A DNA stretch of 64,000 bases from positions 310,001 to 374,000 of the forward strand of contig JAHBUY010000004.1 of assembly GCA_019637795.1 (NCBI GenBank). Reading direction: 5' to 3'. Positions 51,280 to 60,310 of the stretch are shown here, piece after piece. This stretch comes from a bacterium. GTDB lineage: Bacteria > Desulfobacterota > Binatia > HRBIN30 > CADEER01. Below the pieces are notes generated by a model that saw only the letters and a program-made list of their open reading frames with translations, searched no databases and was not told the origin of the DNA. The position numbers and the translations under genes are program-made. Each line of letters begins with the position of its first letter. The stretch's first letter is position 1.

Positions 51280-52289
51280 CTAGAACAGCTCCGCTTGCTG
51301 CCAGAAGGCGGTCACCAGCGTGGGGCGGCGCTGCATTCGGCGCAAGGCGCGGCGCGCCACGGTGGTGAGCTGCGAGAAGTCCTTCGGACAGAAGTTGGGC
51401 AGCTCATGCTTCTTCCAGTACCCCCAGATGTATTCCACGGGGTTCAGCTCCGGCGCGTAGGCGGGCAGGTACTCCAGGTGAATCGCGCCGCGCTGGCGAG
51501 CGATGAAGTCCTTCACCAGTCGACTGCGGTGCTGCCGCAGCCCATCCCAGATGATGAGCAGCTTGCCGGGGAGGGCCCGTTGGAGACGGCCCAAGAAGTC
51601 GACGATCTCCGGACTCTTGATCGTGCCGGGGTACAGCCGGAAGTAGAACTGCCACCACGTTACGCCCGCGATCGCCGAGAGCGTCTTCCAGTGGAAGTGA
51701 TACTGGAGGACCGGGGTCTGCCCCCGCGGCGCCCATGTCCGACAGCGGTGCGGGCGCTCACTGAGTCCGCTTTCATCGATGAAGACGATGGTGCGCCGCT
51801 CGCGGCGGGCTTTTTTTTAAGGGCGGGCCAGTGCTCGCGTTTCCACCAGCGGATACGGGCTTCGTCGCGCTCCAGGGCGCGCCCGGTCGGCCGCTGGCAG
51901 CTCCACCCGAGCTGCCGGAGCAAGCGCCAGACGTGGCCGGGATGGAAGCGCTCCGCGAACTCCTGCTCGATCAGCTCCGCGACGCGCCCGGTGGTCCACA
52001 ACCCGGTGGGGTATCCGAGCGCTTCCGGGCCGCGCTGCAGGGCGCGTTCGAGCTGGCGGCGTTGCGAGGCGGTCAGGCGCGGTGGGCGCCCCGCGCGCCC
52101 CGCCTTCTTCAGCCCGGCCCGCCCGTGGGTCGCCAACTGCTGCACCCAGCGACTCACCGACTGGCGATGGACGCCCACCCGCCGCGCCACCTCGGCCGGT
52201 TTCACCCCGGCCTTCAGTAACCGCGCGGCCTCCAGTCGCCGCCGTTCCAACTCATCAAAATCCCGCTTCACCCCCGCCGGATTTCCCAT
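51280..52289 (-). CDS. IS630 transposase produced by -1 frameshifting
   Basis: A DDE transposase of about 336 residues when read through a -1 shift. Frame 0 starts at 52289 (MGNPAGVKRDFDELERRRLE) and contains a helix-turn-helix (AEVARRVGVHRQSVSRWVQQ) and the winged region; unshifted it would end at 51660. At the minus-strand A8 run (51818-51811, in context CTTAAAAAAAAGCCC) a -1 slip continues into IVFIDESGLSERPHRCRTWA (catalytic D), LLIIWDGLRQHRSRLV (D) and PAYAPELNPVEYIWG (E). The full span is 1010 nt, one short of a multiple of three, as a -1 shift requires. A slippage-type programmed frameshift or transcriptional slippage is inferred, as in other IS630 members. Confidence 0.88.
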
Positions 52290-52320
52290 GGATCGTCGTG
52301 TATCACATCCGCCGCTCAAT

Positions 52321-52346
52321 GTCACTATATTTTACGATACTCAATA
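52321..52346. repeat. Right terminal inverted repeat of the IS630 element
   Basis: Begins GTCACTATATTTTACGATAC and ends TCAATA. It pairs with the left end at 51249-51274. The terminal TA (52345-52346) is the second copy of the target duplication. Confidence 0.9.
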
Positions 52347-52430
52347 GGTTGCTAGGTTGTTAGGCCTGAACGGCCTCTGAGACTAACAACCTAACAACTA
52401 ACAACCTAGCAACCTTTCTTGGGCAAAGCC
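52346..52430. repeat. Palindromic repeat interrupted by the IS630 element
   Basis: AGGTTGCTAGGTTGTTAG (52346-52363) recurs inverted at 52398-52415 (perfect 18 bp, 34-nt gap), made of CTAACAAC-type units. Beyond it TTCTTGGGCAAAGCC (52416-52430) is the inverse of GGCCTTGCCCAAGAA (51202-51216, 14 of 15) to the left of the IS. Thus the original palindrome spanned the IS site; removing the element and one TA rejoins AGGTTGT with TAGGTTGC. It contrasts in composition (AT-richer) with the rest. Function unknown. Confidence 0.75.
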
Positions 52431-52485
52431 CCGTCACCCGTCACCCCCTACCCCCCGGACCCCGCGTCTGCACCGGCGTCGCATC

Positions 52486-53619
52486 TCAGGAATTGTTCTC
52501 CACCCGTCCGATCGCGGCGAGGAACTTCTCGTGCACGATCTCGCAGGCGAGACGGTAGAGCTGCTCGCGATCCTTGTGCTGGGCGAGGAAGCCGAGCGGG
52601 ATCTGGAAGGCGCCCTTGTTGCGCAGGTTGCCGCCACCGTACGGCGCGCCCCGTTCCTCGTCGACGCCGAAGGCGCGCTTGAGGAAGGCGTCGGGATTGA
52701 TGGTGTCGCCGCGCGTCCGCAGCGAGCCCTCGATCGCCTTGCCGTCGACGATGCCGAACACCAGCACGGTGTCGATGCCGGCCCGGGTCAGCAGGAAGTC
52801 GGCCGCCTGGGGAATGCCGTCGCGGTGCTCCTTGCGGACGAAGCCGACGTCGCTGACGAGGAAATTGTCGTAGGTCTTCCGCCGCTCCAGCGCCGCCTGG
52901 ATCATGTCCATCACCGCCGGGCTCACCGATTGCGCCGAGATCTTGCGCAGCAGCCCCTGATCGACGGCCGACGAGACGAACGCGGCGGCGAGGAAGTCGG
53001 CGCGCGAGGCTTCGAGCATGAGCCGGGTGTCGGTGCGGATGCCGTGCATCAGCGCCGTCGCCAGCTTGATGTGCTCGGGATCGTCGGGGTCGAGACCGTC
53101 GGGGTGGGCACCGCGCAGGTACTCGCACATGATCGCCGCCGTCGACCCGACCTCCTCGCGAACGTCGGTGAACTCGGCGACCGTCTCCTCGATCCGTTTG
53201 TGATGATCGACGCAGGCGACGAAGCGCTTGCCGGCGAGCGCCTCGACGATCGCCGGATCGATTCGCTGCGTGTCGACCAGGGCGTAGCCGGCGTACGCGG
53301 CGAGATCGCACCGCCCGTCGTACAGCCAGAGGTCGAGGTCGAGCTGGGTGACCAGGGCCTGGTTCTCCTGGTGGCTGACCTCGTGGAACGAGAGCAGCCG
53401 CGATTCGACGCCGTGCAGGCGCGCCAGGTGCTGCAGCGCCAGGCCGGAGGCGATGTTGTCGGGGTCCGGGTAGCCGGCGAGCAGGATCACCAGGCGCTCG
53501 CCGCGGTGCCGCTCGAGCACCCCGGCGAGCTCGGCCCACTTGCTGGCGAGATCGCCTTCGGCGCGGCGGACGGGCCGCAGGCGCGGTTCGGGCAGCGGCT
53601 CGACTGAACGATCAGCCAT
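52486..53619 (-). CDS. DHH/DHHA1 family phosphoesterase
   Basis: A 377-residue protein of the RecJ/NrnA-like superfamily. Motif II is VDTQRIDP, the DHH motif is CVDHHKRIE and the DHHA1 glycine motif is GGGNLRNKGAFQIP near the C-terminus. Motif I reads LAGYPDPDNIASG, where the usual first His of HxxPDxDxxxS is absent. It may hydrolyse nanoRNA or cyclic-dinucleotide products, or act on pNpN; specificity is not visible. Start 53619 has GGAGG 4 nt upstream; the longer open frame to 53853 is discounted. Confidence 0.85.
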   Translation of the reverse strand: MADRSVEPLPEPRLRPVRRAEGDLASKWAELAGVLERHRGERLVILLAGYPDPDNIASGLALQHLARLHGVESRLLSFHEVSHQENQALVTQLDLDLWLYDGRCDLAAYAGYALVDTQRIDPAIVEALAGKRFVACVDHHKRIEETVAEFTDVREEVGSTAAIMCEYLRGAHPDGLDPDDPEHIKLATALMHGIRTDTRLMLEASRADFLAAAFVSSAVDQGLLRKISAQSVSPAVMDMIQAALERRKTYDNFLVSDVGFVRKEHRDGIPQAADFLLTRAGIDTVLVFGIVDGKAIEGSLRTRGDTINPDAFLKRAFGVDEERGAPYGGGNLRNKGAFQIPLGFLAQHKDREQLYRLACEIVHEKFLAAIGRVENNS

Positions 53620-53902
53620 GCATCCTCCACTCACCCCGTCGTGCGACGTGGGTGGTTCGTCCCGCCCGGCCGCCCGCGCATCGGGAGCGCAGACGGCCGG
53701 CGCGACCTTGTGGAGGGTCGTCGGCTGGATCGTCCCCGATGATGAGCTCTGGCATACGGTGCGGGCTGTGGACGCCGCGGGCGTCCGGGTACGGTGACGG
53801 CGCGAGGCTAGCACCGCCCTTCCGGGCTGCCAATGGAGGGGAGCGGGCGCCACCCGCGCAGCAGCCTCTGAAGCCGCGCTAATGCCGTCGCCCGGCGGCC
53901 GC

Positions 53903-55183
53903 TCATCCGTTGTCCGCCGCGATCACCGCCGTGCCGCCCATGTAGGGCCGCAGGACCAGCGGCACCTGCACGCTGCCGTCCGCCTGCTGGTAGGTCTCGA
54001 GAACGGCGATCATCACCCGCGGCAGGGCCAGGCCGGAGCCGTTCAGGGTGTGCAGCAACTCGGGCTTGGCGCCGGGCGCCGGCCGGTAGCGGATGTTGGC
54101 GCGCCGCGCCTGGTAGTCGCGGAAGTTCGAGCACGACGACACCTCCAGCCACTCGCCGCAGCCGGGCGCCCAGACCTCGACGTCGTACTTCATCGCCGCC
54201 GCGTAGCTGAGATCGCCGGTGCACATCTGCACGACGCGATGCCGCAGGCCGAGCCGCCGGCAGACGTCCTCGGCGTCGTCGAGCAGCGACAACAGCTCGG
54301 CGTCGGAGGTCTCGGGGGCGACGAACTTCACCATCTCGACCTTGTCGAACTGGTGTCCGCGCTTGATGCCGCGGACGTCGCGCCCCGCCGACATCTTCTC
54401 GCGCCGGAAGCACGGCGTGTAGGCGACGTGGCGGATCGGCAGCCGGCCCGGCTCGAGGATCTCGTCGCGATAGAGGTTGGTCACCGGCACCTCGGCGGTG
54501 GGGACGAACCAGAAGTCCTCCTCGACGTCGCGGTACATCGTGTCGCCGAACTTCGGCAACTGCCCGGTGCCGATCGCGCACTCGGTGCGCACCATCGCCG
54601 GCGGGTACACCTCGCGATAGCCGTGCGCCGTCGTGTGCAGGTCGACCATCCAGTTGATCAGCGCCCGCTGCAGGCGCGCCCCGGCGCCGAGCAGCACGTA
54701 GAAGCGCGAACCGGCGATCTTCACCCCGCGCTCGAAGTCGACGATGCCGAGGGCCGGGCCGAGATCCCAGTGCGGCTGCGGCGCGAAGGCGAACGCCGGC
54801 GCGTCGCCGACCTCGCGCACGACGCGGTTGGCGCTCTCATCGGGACCCACCGGCACGTCCGGGTGCGGCAGGTTCGGCAGCTCGAACAGGGCCGCGGTGA
54901 ACGCCGCTTCGGCGGCCGCCACCTGCTGCTCGACCTCGCCGATGCGGTCGCCGAGGGCGCGCATCTCGGCCACCACCCGCTCGCGCTCCGCCGGCGGCAG
55001 TGTGCCGACGCTCTTCGAGGTCGCGGCACGCGTCGCCCGCATCTGCTCCGCTTCGGTGATCAGCTTGCGGCGCCGCGCATCGGCGGCGAGGACGGCGTCG
55101 ACCAGCTCGGGCGCGGTGCCCACCGTCGCCAGCGCGCGTTTCACCTCGTCCGGCCGCTCGCGGATCATCTTGATGTCGAGCAT
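53903..55183 (-). CDS. serS: Seryl-tRNA synthetase
   Basis: Charges tRNA-Ser. The 426-residue product has the N-terminal coiled-coil arm ([20 protein letters not shown] to roughly residue 105, with [16 protein letters not shown]) and the class II core: [20 protein letters not shown] (motif 1 region), [23 protein letters not shown] (motif 2) and [19 protein letters not shown] (motif 3). The ATG at 55183 gives the canonical MLDIKMIR start; the frame upstream of it is not conserved. Confidence 0.96.
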   Translation of the reverse strand: MLDIKMIRERPDEVKRALATVGTAPELVDAVLAADARRRKLITEAEQMRATRAATSKSVGTLPPAERERVVAEMRALGDRIGEVEQQVAAAEAAFTAALFELPNLPHPDVPVGPDESANRVVREVGDAPAFAFAPQPHWDLGPALGIVDFERGVKIAGSRFYVLLGAGARLQRALINWMVDLHTTAHGYREVYPPAMVRTECAIGTGQLPKFGDTMYRDVEEDFWFVPTAEVPVTNLYRDEILEPGRLPIRHVAYTPCFRREKMSAGRDVRGIKRGHQFDKVEMVKFVAPETSDAELLSLLDDAEDVCRRLGLRHRVVQMCTGDLSYAAAMKYDVEVWAPGCGEWLEVSSCSNFRDYQARRANIRYRPAPGAKPELLHTLNGSGLALPRVMIAVLETYQQADGSVQVPLVLRPYMGGTAVIAADNG

Positions 55184-55302
55184 GCGCTGCCGGGTAGCAC
55201 GCGCCCGGAGCCGGGGCCAGCCGCCCGGTTCGCCGCCCGGTTCGCCGTCCGTTTCGACGGCAATGCGCGCCGCGCCGCGGGCGCGACCAGCCCCTCCCGC
55301 CA

Positions 55303-55671
55303 TCACCCGTCGTCACCGCCGAAAGCGCCGCGCACCAGCTCGCAGCGCGGCGCGGCGCCGTCGAGCCAGACGCCGACGAGGTCGAAGCGCAGCGGGCGAC
55401 CGGACAGGCGATGGCGGCTCAGGTAGTCGGTCGCGGCGCTGACGATGCGGCGCTGCTGCGAGGCCGTCACGGCATCGAGCGGGCTGAGCAGCGGGCGGCG
55501 GCGCGTCTTCACCTCGACGAAGACGACGACCCGGCGGTCGAGGGCGACGAGGTCGATCTCGCCGGCGGCGCAGCGATAGTTGCGCGCCAGGATCACGTAT
55601 CCGGCGCGGCGCAGCCACCGCTCGGCCGCATCCTGGCCGGCGCGCCCCGCGGTCTGCCGCTCGCGGGTCAT
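55303..55671 (-). CDS. yraN: YraN family (UPF0102) endonuclease-like protein
   Basis: A 122-residue protein with a restriction-endonuclease-like fold: [37 protein letters not shown] and [10 protein letters not shown], which carry the E-ID-ExK catalytic constellation. The cellular role is poorly defined. It starts 3 nt after the upstream protein's stop, so the two are probably cotranscribed. Confidence 0.9.
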   Translation of the reverse strand: MTRERQTAGRAGQDAAERWLRRAGYVILARNYRCAAGEIDLVALDRRVVVFVEVKTRRRPLLSPLDAVTASQQRRIVSAATDYLSRHRLSGRPLRFDLVGVWLDGAAPRCELVRGAFGGDDG

Positions 55672-55674
55672 CGT

Positions 55675-56793
55675 TCACAGCTCCCAGTCGATCGGGCGGT
55701 CGGGCTCGTAGACGCAGTACGTGCCGGTCTTGATGGCGTTCACGAGGTGGCGCCACAGCGGCTCGTCGTGGCGGCGGATGGCGCGCAACGCGCCGGCGAC
55801 GCAGTTGCGCACGTTGACCCGCGCCCGCTCCTGCGCCGAGGTGGCGCCGCGCGTTCCATGGCGGCCGGCCGCGAGCTGGCGCGCCAGCATGTCGATCTCC
55901 CGCTGCGCCTGCTCGATCCGGCCGGGGTCGTTGTCGCGCTCCGCCGCCGCCTGCTCGGCGAGCAGCTCGCGCCAGCGGGCGCGATAGTCCAGGCGGGCGC
56001 GCCGGTCGAGCTCCGACTCGGTGCGCGCCGCCGCCACCACGCGCAGTCCGTGCTCGTCGAGCTCGCGCGCCGACAGGCCGGCGGCGCCGCCGCCCTCGGG
56101 GCGCATCAGCTCGACCACGTAGATCGGCCGGTGCGGCCGGCGCAGCAGCTCGACGATGTACTCGAAGCCGCGCCGGCCGCGCACGCGCGCCAGCCGCCCG
56201 GGCGACGCCAGGGTCCAGTAGTCGCCCTCGCGGCGGAAGACGAAGCCGCGGCGCGCCGGCGCGACGGGGGCCGCCGGAGCCGCGGCCGCCGGCGGGTTCT
56301 CGGGCAACTGCAGGCTGGCCAGCAGCGCCACCAGCAGCCGGTGCGCGCGCGCCGCGTCGCCGGCGGCGCCGCGCGCCAGCAGCACCCGCGCGTAGGCGAG
56401 CTGCGTGCGCGCCACCTCGACGGCGGCGCCGATCGTCGTCGCGGCGCGCAGGGCATCCTCGAGGTGCGCCGCCGCCACATCCGCCCGGCCGGCGGTCCCG
56501 GCCAGCAGCCCGAGATAGAGCGCCGCCGTGCCCGGCCAGAATCCGGACGGCGGCTCGGCGCCGCGGCGCGCGAACCCGGCGAGCAGGGCGTAGAGCCCGT
56601 CCGCGGCGCCGGCGTCGCCGCGGGCGACGCAGCGCTCGCACAGGATCCACACCTCGCCGAGCCGGAACACCTCCTCCGGCAGCTCGCCCAGGCGGCGCGA
56701 GCCGAGGAAGGCCCGCGCCCGATCGATGGCCGCCTCGGCGCTCGGCAGCGGAGCGCCAGCCGCCCCGTCGCAACATCCGTCGACGCTGTTCAT
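55675..56793 (-). CDS. Uncharacterised protein with a C-terminal module of ATPase/cyclase-type regulators
   Basis: A 372-residue soluble protein. Residues ~20-200 are helical and TPR-like (DLADVAAAHLEDALRAA-type repeats, ARTQLAYARVLLARGAAGDA). An Ala/Pro linker follows, then a C-terminal module: FVFRREGDYWTLASPGRLAR, RGFEYIVELLRRPHRPIYVV, a coiled segment (RWRELLAEQAAAERDNDPGR) and ERARVNVRNCVAGALRAIRR ending GTYCVYEPDRPIDWEL. I recall a similar end in large AAA/adenylate-cyclase-type regulators, but here it stands alone. AAGGAGG precedes the ATG by 4 nt. Function unknown. Confidence 0.7.
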   Translation of the reverse strand: MNSVDGCCDGAAGAPLPSAEAAIDRARAFLGSRRLGELPEEVFRLGEVWILCERCVARGDAGAADGLYALLAGFARRGAEPPSGFWPGTAALYLGLLAGTAGRADVAAAHLEDALRAATTIGAAVEVARTQLAYARVLLARGAAGDAARAHRLLVALLASLQLPENPPAAAAPAAPVAPARRGFVFRREGDYWTLASPGRLARVRGRRGFEYIVELLRRPHRPIYVVELMRPEGGGAAGLSARELDEHGLRVVAAARTESELDRRARLDYRARWRELLAEQAAAERDNDPGRIEQAQREIDMLARQLAAGRHGTRGATSAQERARVNVRNCVAGALRAIRRHDEPLWRHLVNAIKTGTYCVYEPDRPIDWEL

Positions 56794-57028
56794 GCCGCCT
56801 CCTTCCTGGTGGATGCCCACGCGCCAGCTAGCCGCGCCGCGCCGCGCGGCACAATGAGCGGGTCGACTCGATGCCCGCCGCTCGATGCCGCTCCTCGCTG
56901 CGCGGCGTGCACCGCCCGCCAGCGGCGGCCGCTGTGACCCGCCACTGACTGCGTTGCAGCTACCCATTGATGTGTCTTGACTGTCGGAATTTGGCGGACG
57001 TATCGGCGACGCAGGTGGAGGGAGACCG

Positions 57029-57655
57029 ATGTTTCGCTATCTCATCCTCGGCATGCTCCGCGCCGGCAGCCGCCAGCACGGCTATGCGTTGGTCAAGGCG
57101 TACCGCGAGCGATCCGGGGTCGACGTCAGCACCGGCAACTTCTATCGCGAGCTGCAGCGACTGGTGCTCGACGGCCTGATCCGCAGCGCCGACAACCCGC
57201 CCGACGCCGACGCGCGGCGGACCCCGTACGAGATCACGCCGCTCGGCATCACCGTCTTCGACGAGTGGCTGACGGCGCACGACGCCGCCGCCGGCGGCTG
57301 GGCCGAGGACGAGATCTCCGCCCGCCTGCTGTTCGCCGACGAGGCCGACCCGCCGATCATGCTGAAGGTCCTCGACCGCCTGCAGGAGAACGTCTGGTTC
57401 TACGGCAAGAGCCTCGAACGCGCGCGCCGGCAGGCGATCGCCGAGGCCGACGCCGCCGATGCGCCGGCGGCCTTCCGCGTCCTGCCGCTGCTGCTCGGCC
57501 GGCGCCTCAAGCACGTCGCCGCCGACATCGAGTTCCTCGGCGAGCTGCGCACCCGGTACCAGGCCTTTCTCGACGACGCCGCCGCGCCGATGGTGGCGGA
57601 GAGCGCCAGCGAGCCGGCGCGCGCCCTGCGCGCCGCCGCGCGCCGGCGCCGATGA
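57029..57655 (+). CDS. PadR family transcriptional regulator
   Basis: A 208-residue regulator. The winged helix-turn-helix reads FRYLILGMLRAGSRQHGYALVKAY, NFYRELQRLVLDGLIRS, RTPYEITPLGITVF; the C-terminal half is helical, as in Vir_act_alpha_C-type PadR proteins. GGAGGGAG precedes the ATG. Upstream, TTGACT (56977-56982) and TATCGG (57001-57006) at 18 nt spacing are a possible promoter. It probably regulates the following ABC ATPase. Confidence 0.88.
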   Translation: MFRYLILGMLRAGSRQHGYALVKAYRERSGVDVSTGNFYRELQRLVLDGLIRSADNPPDADARRTPYEITPLGITVFDEWLTAHDAAAGGWAEDEISARLLFADEADPPIMLKVLDRLQENVWFYGKSLERARRQAIAEADAADAPAAFRVLPLLLGRRLKHVAADIEFLGELRTRYQAFLDDAAAPMVAESASEPARALRAAARRRR

Positions 57656-57745
57656 GCGAGTCCCGTGCGCCGCGCCATGGCGAGCCGTCGCCCCCGGAGC
57701 GCGCCGCGGCCGGCGCCGCGCCGGCGCGATGAGGAGGAGGAGCGC

Positions 57746-58480
57746 ATGCCGAACCCGCCGGCCGTCCAGCTCGACCGGGTCAGCAAGCATTACGCGCAGG
57801 GGCGTGCCGCGGTGCCGGCGCTGCGCGACGTCAGCCTCGCGGTCGCGCGCGGCGAGTTCCTCTCGATCATGGGCGCCAGCGGCTCCGGCAAGAGCACGCT
57901 GCTCAACCTGATCGCCGGACTCGACACGCCCGACACCGGCCGGGTGCGGGTCGCCGGCGCGGATCTGGCGGCGCTCTCCGACGACGCGCGCAGCGACATC
58001 CGCCTGCGCCACGTCGGCATCGTCTTCCAGAACTTCAATCTCTTCCCCAGCTTCAGCGTCGAGGAGAACATCGCCTGGCCGCTCGAGCTGCACGGCCACG
58101 GGGCCCGCGCCGCCGCCGCCCGCGCCCGCGAGCTGCTGGCGCAGGTCGGCGTCGACGTCGCCACCGCCCGCCGCCGGCCCGCCGAGCTGTCGGGCGGCGA
58201 GCAGCAACGCGTCGCCATCGCCCGCGCCCTGATCACCGCGCCGACGCTGCTGCTCGCCGACGAACCGACCGGCAATCTCGATTCGCTCACCGGCCAGGCG
58301 ATCCTCGATCTCCTGCGCCAGCTCAACGACGAGCGCGGCGTGACGGTGATCATGGTGACCCACAGCACCTTCGCCGCCACCTACGGCCACCGCACCGTCG
58401 AGCTGCGCGACGGCCAGATCGTCCGCGAGGTGCAGACGCCGCGCGTCGAGGGCGCCCGGGTGATTCCGCTGTTCGAGTGA
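57746..58480 (+). CDS. LolD/MacB-type ABC transporter ATPase
   Basis: A 244-residue ATPase: Walker A GASGSGKSTLLN near residue 45, Q-loop VFQNFNLFPSFSVEEN, signature LSGGEQQRVAIARAL, Walker B LLLADEPTGNLDS, the LolD/MacB-class sequence. SD GAGGAGGAGG precedes the ATG. No FtsX/MacB-type permease is adjacent: the next gene on the plus strand is 3 kb away. It lies directly beyond the PadR gene and converges on a LolA-like gene, so an orphan subunit of a lipid or drug transporter is possible. Confidence 0.9.
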   Translation: MPNPPAVQLDRVSKHYAQGRAAVPALRDVSLAVARGEFLSIMGASGSGKSTLLNLIAGLDTPDTGRVRVAGADLAALSDDARSDIRLRHVGIVFQNFNLFPSFSVEENIAWPLELHGHGARAAAARARELLAQVGVDVATARRRPAELSGGEQQRVAIARALITAPTLLLADEPTGNLDSLTGQAILDLLRQLNDERGVTVIMVTHSTFAATYGHRTVELRDGQIVREVQTPRVEGARVIPLFE

Positions 58481-58508
58481 GGGGCCAGGGCGGAGCGCCG
58501 CCGCGGCG

Positions 58509-59387
58509 TTACCTGGCGCCCGGGGCGTAGGAGCCCCACTCCAGCGCCGGTTGGGTGAAGAGCTCGTCCGGCAGGGAGAGGTCGAAGGTGACGCGCTCGA
58601 AGCTGATGATGGTCCGGCTCCCCGCCGCCGGCGTGTGCACCTCGGCGCGGAACGGCACCGGGATCGCCCCGACGCGGCGGATGTCGCGCTGCTCGATGCG
58701 GCGCGTCGGCATCGCGTCGCCGCCGCGCCCGAACCACCCGCGCGCCGGCGCCTGCTCGTGGAGGTCGACGCGGCGGGCGACCAGGTCGTCGCGCCCCAGC
58801 CAGAGGACGATGCGCTGGTAGCCGATGTCCTCGCGCACCGGCGTCAGCTCGATGACGTGGCACGGCACGCCGTCGATCGTCTCCTCGCCCCGCCGCGCCG
58901 CCGTCGCGTCCGCCTCGCTCCAGTGCGGCATCTCCGCCAGCAGGTCGAGGTCGTGATAGGTGAGGTCGGTGCCGACGAAGCCGCTGTGGCGCGCCGCGCC
59001 GCCCACCCGGCGGGCGCGGCGGAGCTCGGGCAGGTAGAGCCACTGGTCGGCGGCGCGATCCGGGTGCGTGACGCCGAGGAACGCGGTGCCCCTGGCGCTC
59101 GCCGGCGCCGAGAAGAAGGCGATGGTGCGCTGCTCGCCGGGCGCGGTCTTCTTGTCGAAGAGATCCAGCGTCATCGACCGCGGCGCGTGCTCCGGGGTCA
59201 CGACCTCCATCGCCAGTCGCTGATGGCGGTCGCTCCAACGGCGCGCCCCCTCGTCGAGGGCGCGCTGGCGGTCGAGGATCTGGCGCGCCGTCTCCTCCTC
59301 GGCAGCGAGCGCCGGGGACGCCGCCACCAGGCCGCTCACCAGCAACCCGCACAGGCCGCACGTCAGATGGCGCGCCGCGCCGGTCAT
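58509..59387 (-). CDS. Outer-membrane lipoprotein-sorting (LolA-like) protein
   Basis: A 292-residue exported protein. The signal peptide (TCGLCGLLVSGLVAASPALA) precedes a LolA/LppX-like incomplete barrel: EEETARQILDRQRALDEG, SMTLDLFDKKTAPGEQRTIAFF, RGTAFLGVTHPDRAADQWLYLPELRRARRV and GSDLTYHDLDLL-like ending RRGEETIDGVPCHVIEL. Such proteins usually partner ABC or MMPL transporters in lipid trafficking. It overlaps the cytochrome gene by 4 nt (ATGA). Start 59387 has GGAG 5 nt upstream. Confidence 0.83.
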   Translation of the reverse strand: MTGAARHLTCGLCGLLVSGLVAASPALAAEEETARQILDRQRALDEGARRWSDRHQRLAMEVVTPEHAPRSMTLDLFDKKTAPGEQRTIAFFSAPASARGTAFLGVTHPDRAADQWLYLPELRRARRVGGAARHSGFVGTDLTYHDLDLLAEMPHWSEADATAARRGEETIDGVPCHVIELTPVREDIGYQRIVLWLGRDDLVARRVDLHEQAPARGWFGRGGDAMPTRRIEQRDIRRVGAIPVPFRAEVHTPAAGSRTIISFERVTFDLSLPDELFTQPALEWGSYAPGAR

Positions 59388-60310
59388 TCCGACTCCATCG
59401 ACAACGTCCTGGCGCGATACAGCGGCGGCGAGTCGTACACGACGTGGCCGTGGACGCCGATGAACTCGTCGAACTTCGCCGCCAGCTCGCGCTGGCCGAT
59501 GTTGTTGTTCCAGCGCTCGTAGGCGGCGCGATCGCGGAAGGCGATGACCGTGGTCATCGGCGGTCCGCGGCGGGCGCGGTCGACCGTGGTCTCGATGCTG
59601 ACGACGCCGCCGAAGGCCCGCAGCGCCGGCACGAAGGTCTGCTGCAGCCACTGCTCGAAGGCCGTCAGCTTGTCCGGCAGGATGTCGTAGGTCTGCACCA
59701 GGAACACCTGCGCCGCCACCGTGGGCGGCGCCGGCAGCGGCGCGGCCGGCGTCGGCGCCGACGGCGCGACGACGTTGGTCGGCACCGGCCCGGCCCCGGG
59801 CGTGATCGCCGGCGGCGCGTGGCAGGCCTCGCCGCCGCTGGTGAGACTGGCGAGGAAGACGACGAGGTCCTGCAATTGCGCCACCGTCAGGTCCGGGTAG
59901 GCCGGCATCGTCGAGTGCCCATCGGACGTGAGGTAGCCGGCGCCCTCGACCCGCACCGCCTGCGGGTTGACGATCGATTCGAGGAAGTAGACCGGCGGGT
60001 GGTGCGAGCCCATGCCGGTGAGCTCCGGCCCGGGTTGCCGCTGCGCCGGCGGCACCTCCGGCAGGTTGGCGCCCTGCACGACGTGGCAGTTGTGGCAGCC
60101 CTGGGTGATGAACAACTGCCGCCCGCTCAGGACGTCGCCGGGGATGAGCGCCAGCTCCCACCCCGGCGGCACGCCGCCGGCCGCATGGAGGGCCTCCATG
60201 GTGATGCGCACCGACTTCGGCGTCGGCGGCGCGCTCTGCGCGAACGCCGTGGCGACGAGGAGGACGAGGAGGCCGGCGGCCAGGGCGCCGCGAGAACGGG
60301 ATGCGGTCAT
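59384..60310 (-). CDS. Cytochrome c fused to an alpha/beta-barrel domain
   Basis: A 308-residue exported protein. Residues 1-26 form a signal peptide. A cytochrome c domain at roughly 60-180 has the heme motif CHNCH (residues 72-76) and candidate axial Met in HSTMPAYPDL. A Pro/Ala-rich linker follows, then a C-terminal domain (residues ~210-305) with the look of a dimeric alpha/beta barrel or NIPSNAP/antibiotic-monooxygenase fold (FLVQTYDILPDKLTAFEQWL, MTTVIAFRDRAAYERWNN). This fusion is unusual. It overlaps both neighbours by 4 nt, forming a coupled three-gene set with the MFS and LolA-like genes. Redox partner and substrate unknown. Confidence 0.82.
   Translation of the reverse strand: MTASRSRGALAAGLLVLLVATAFAQSAPPTPKSVRITMEALHAAGGVPPGWELALIPGDVLSGRQLFITQGCHNCHVVQGANLPEVPPAQRQPGPELTGMGSHHPPVYFLESIVNPQAVRVEGAGYLTSDGHSTMPAYPDLTVAQLQDLVVFLASLTSGGEACHAPPAITPGAGPVPTNVVAPSAPTPAAPLPAPPTVAAQVFLVQTYDILPDKLTAFEQWLQQTFVPALRAFGGVVSIETTVDRARRGPPMTTVIAFRDRAAYERWNNNIGQRELAAKFDEFIGVHGHVVYDSPPLYRARTLSMESE

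Larger units (their letters stand above)
51249..52346 (-). mobile_element. IS630-family insertion sequence
   Basis: A complete element of about 1.1 kb with terminal inverted repeats (left 51249-51274, right 52321-52346; 23 of 26 match) that begin TATTGAGT, and TA duplications at both ends, the target preference of IS630/Tc1-mariner. It encodes one transposase on the minus strand split by a frameshift at an A8 run. It sits inside a palindromic repeat whose arms flank it. The element itself is less GC-rich at its ends than the surrounding sequence. Confidence 0.92.
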
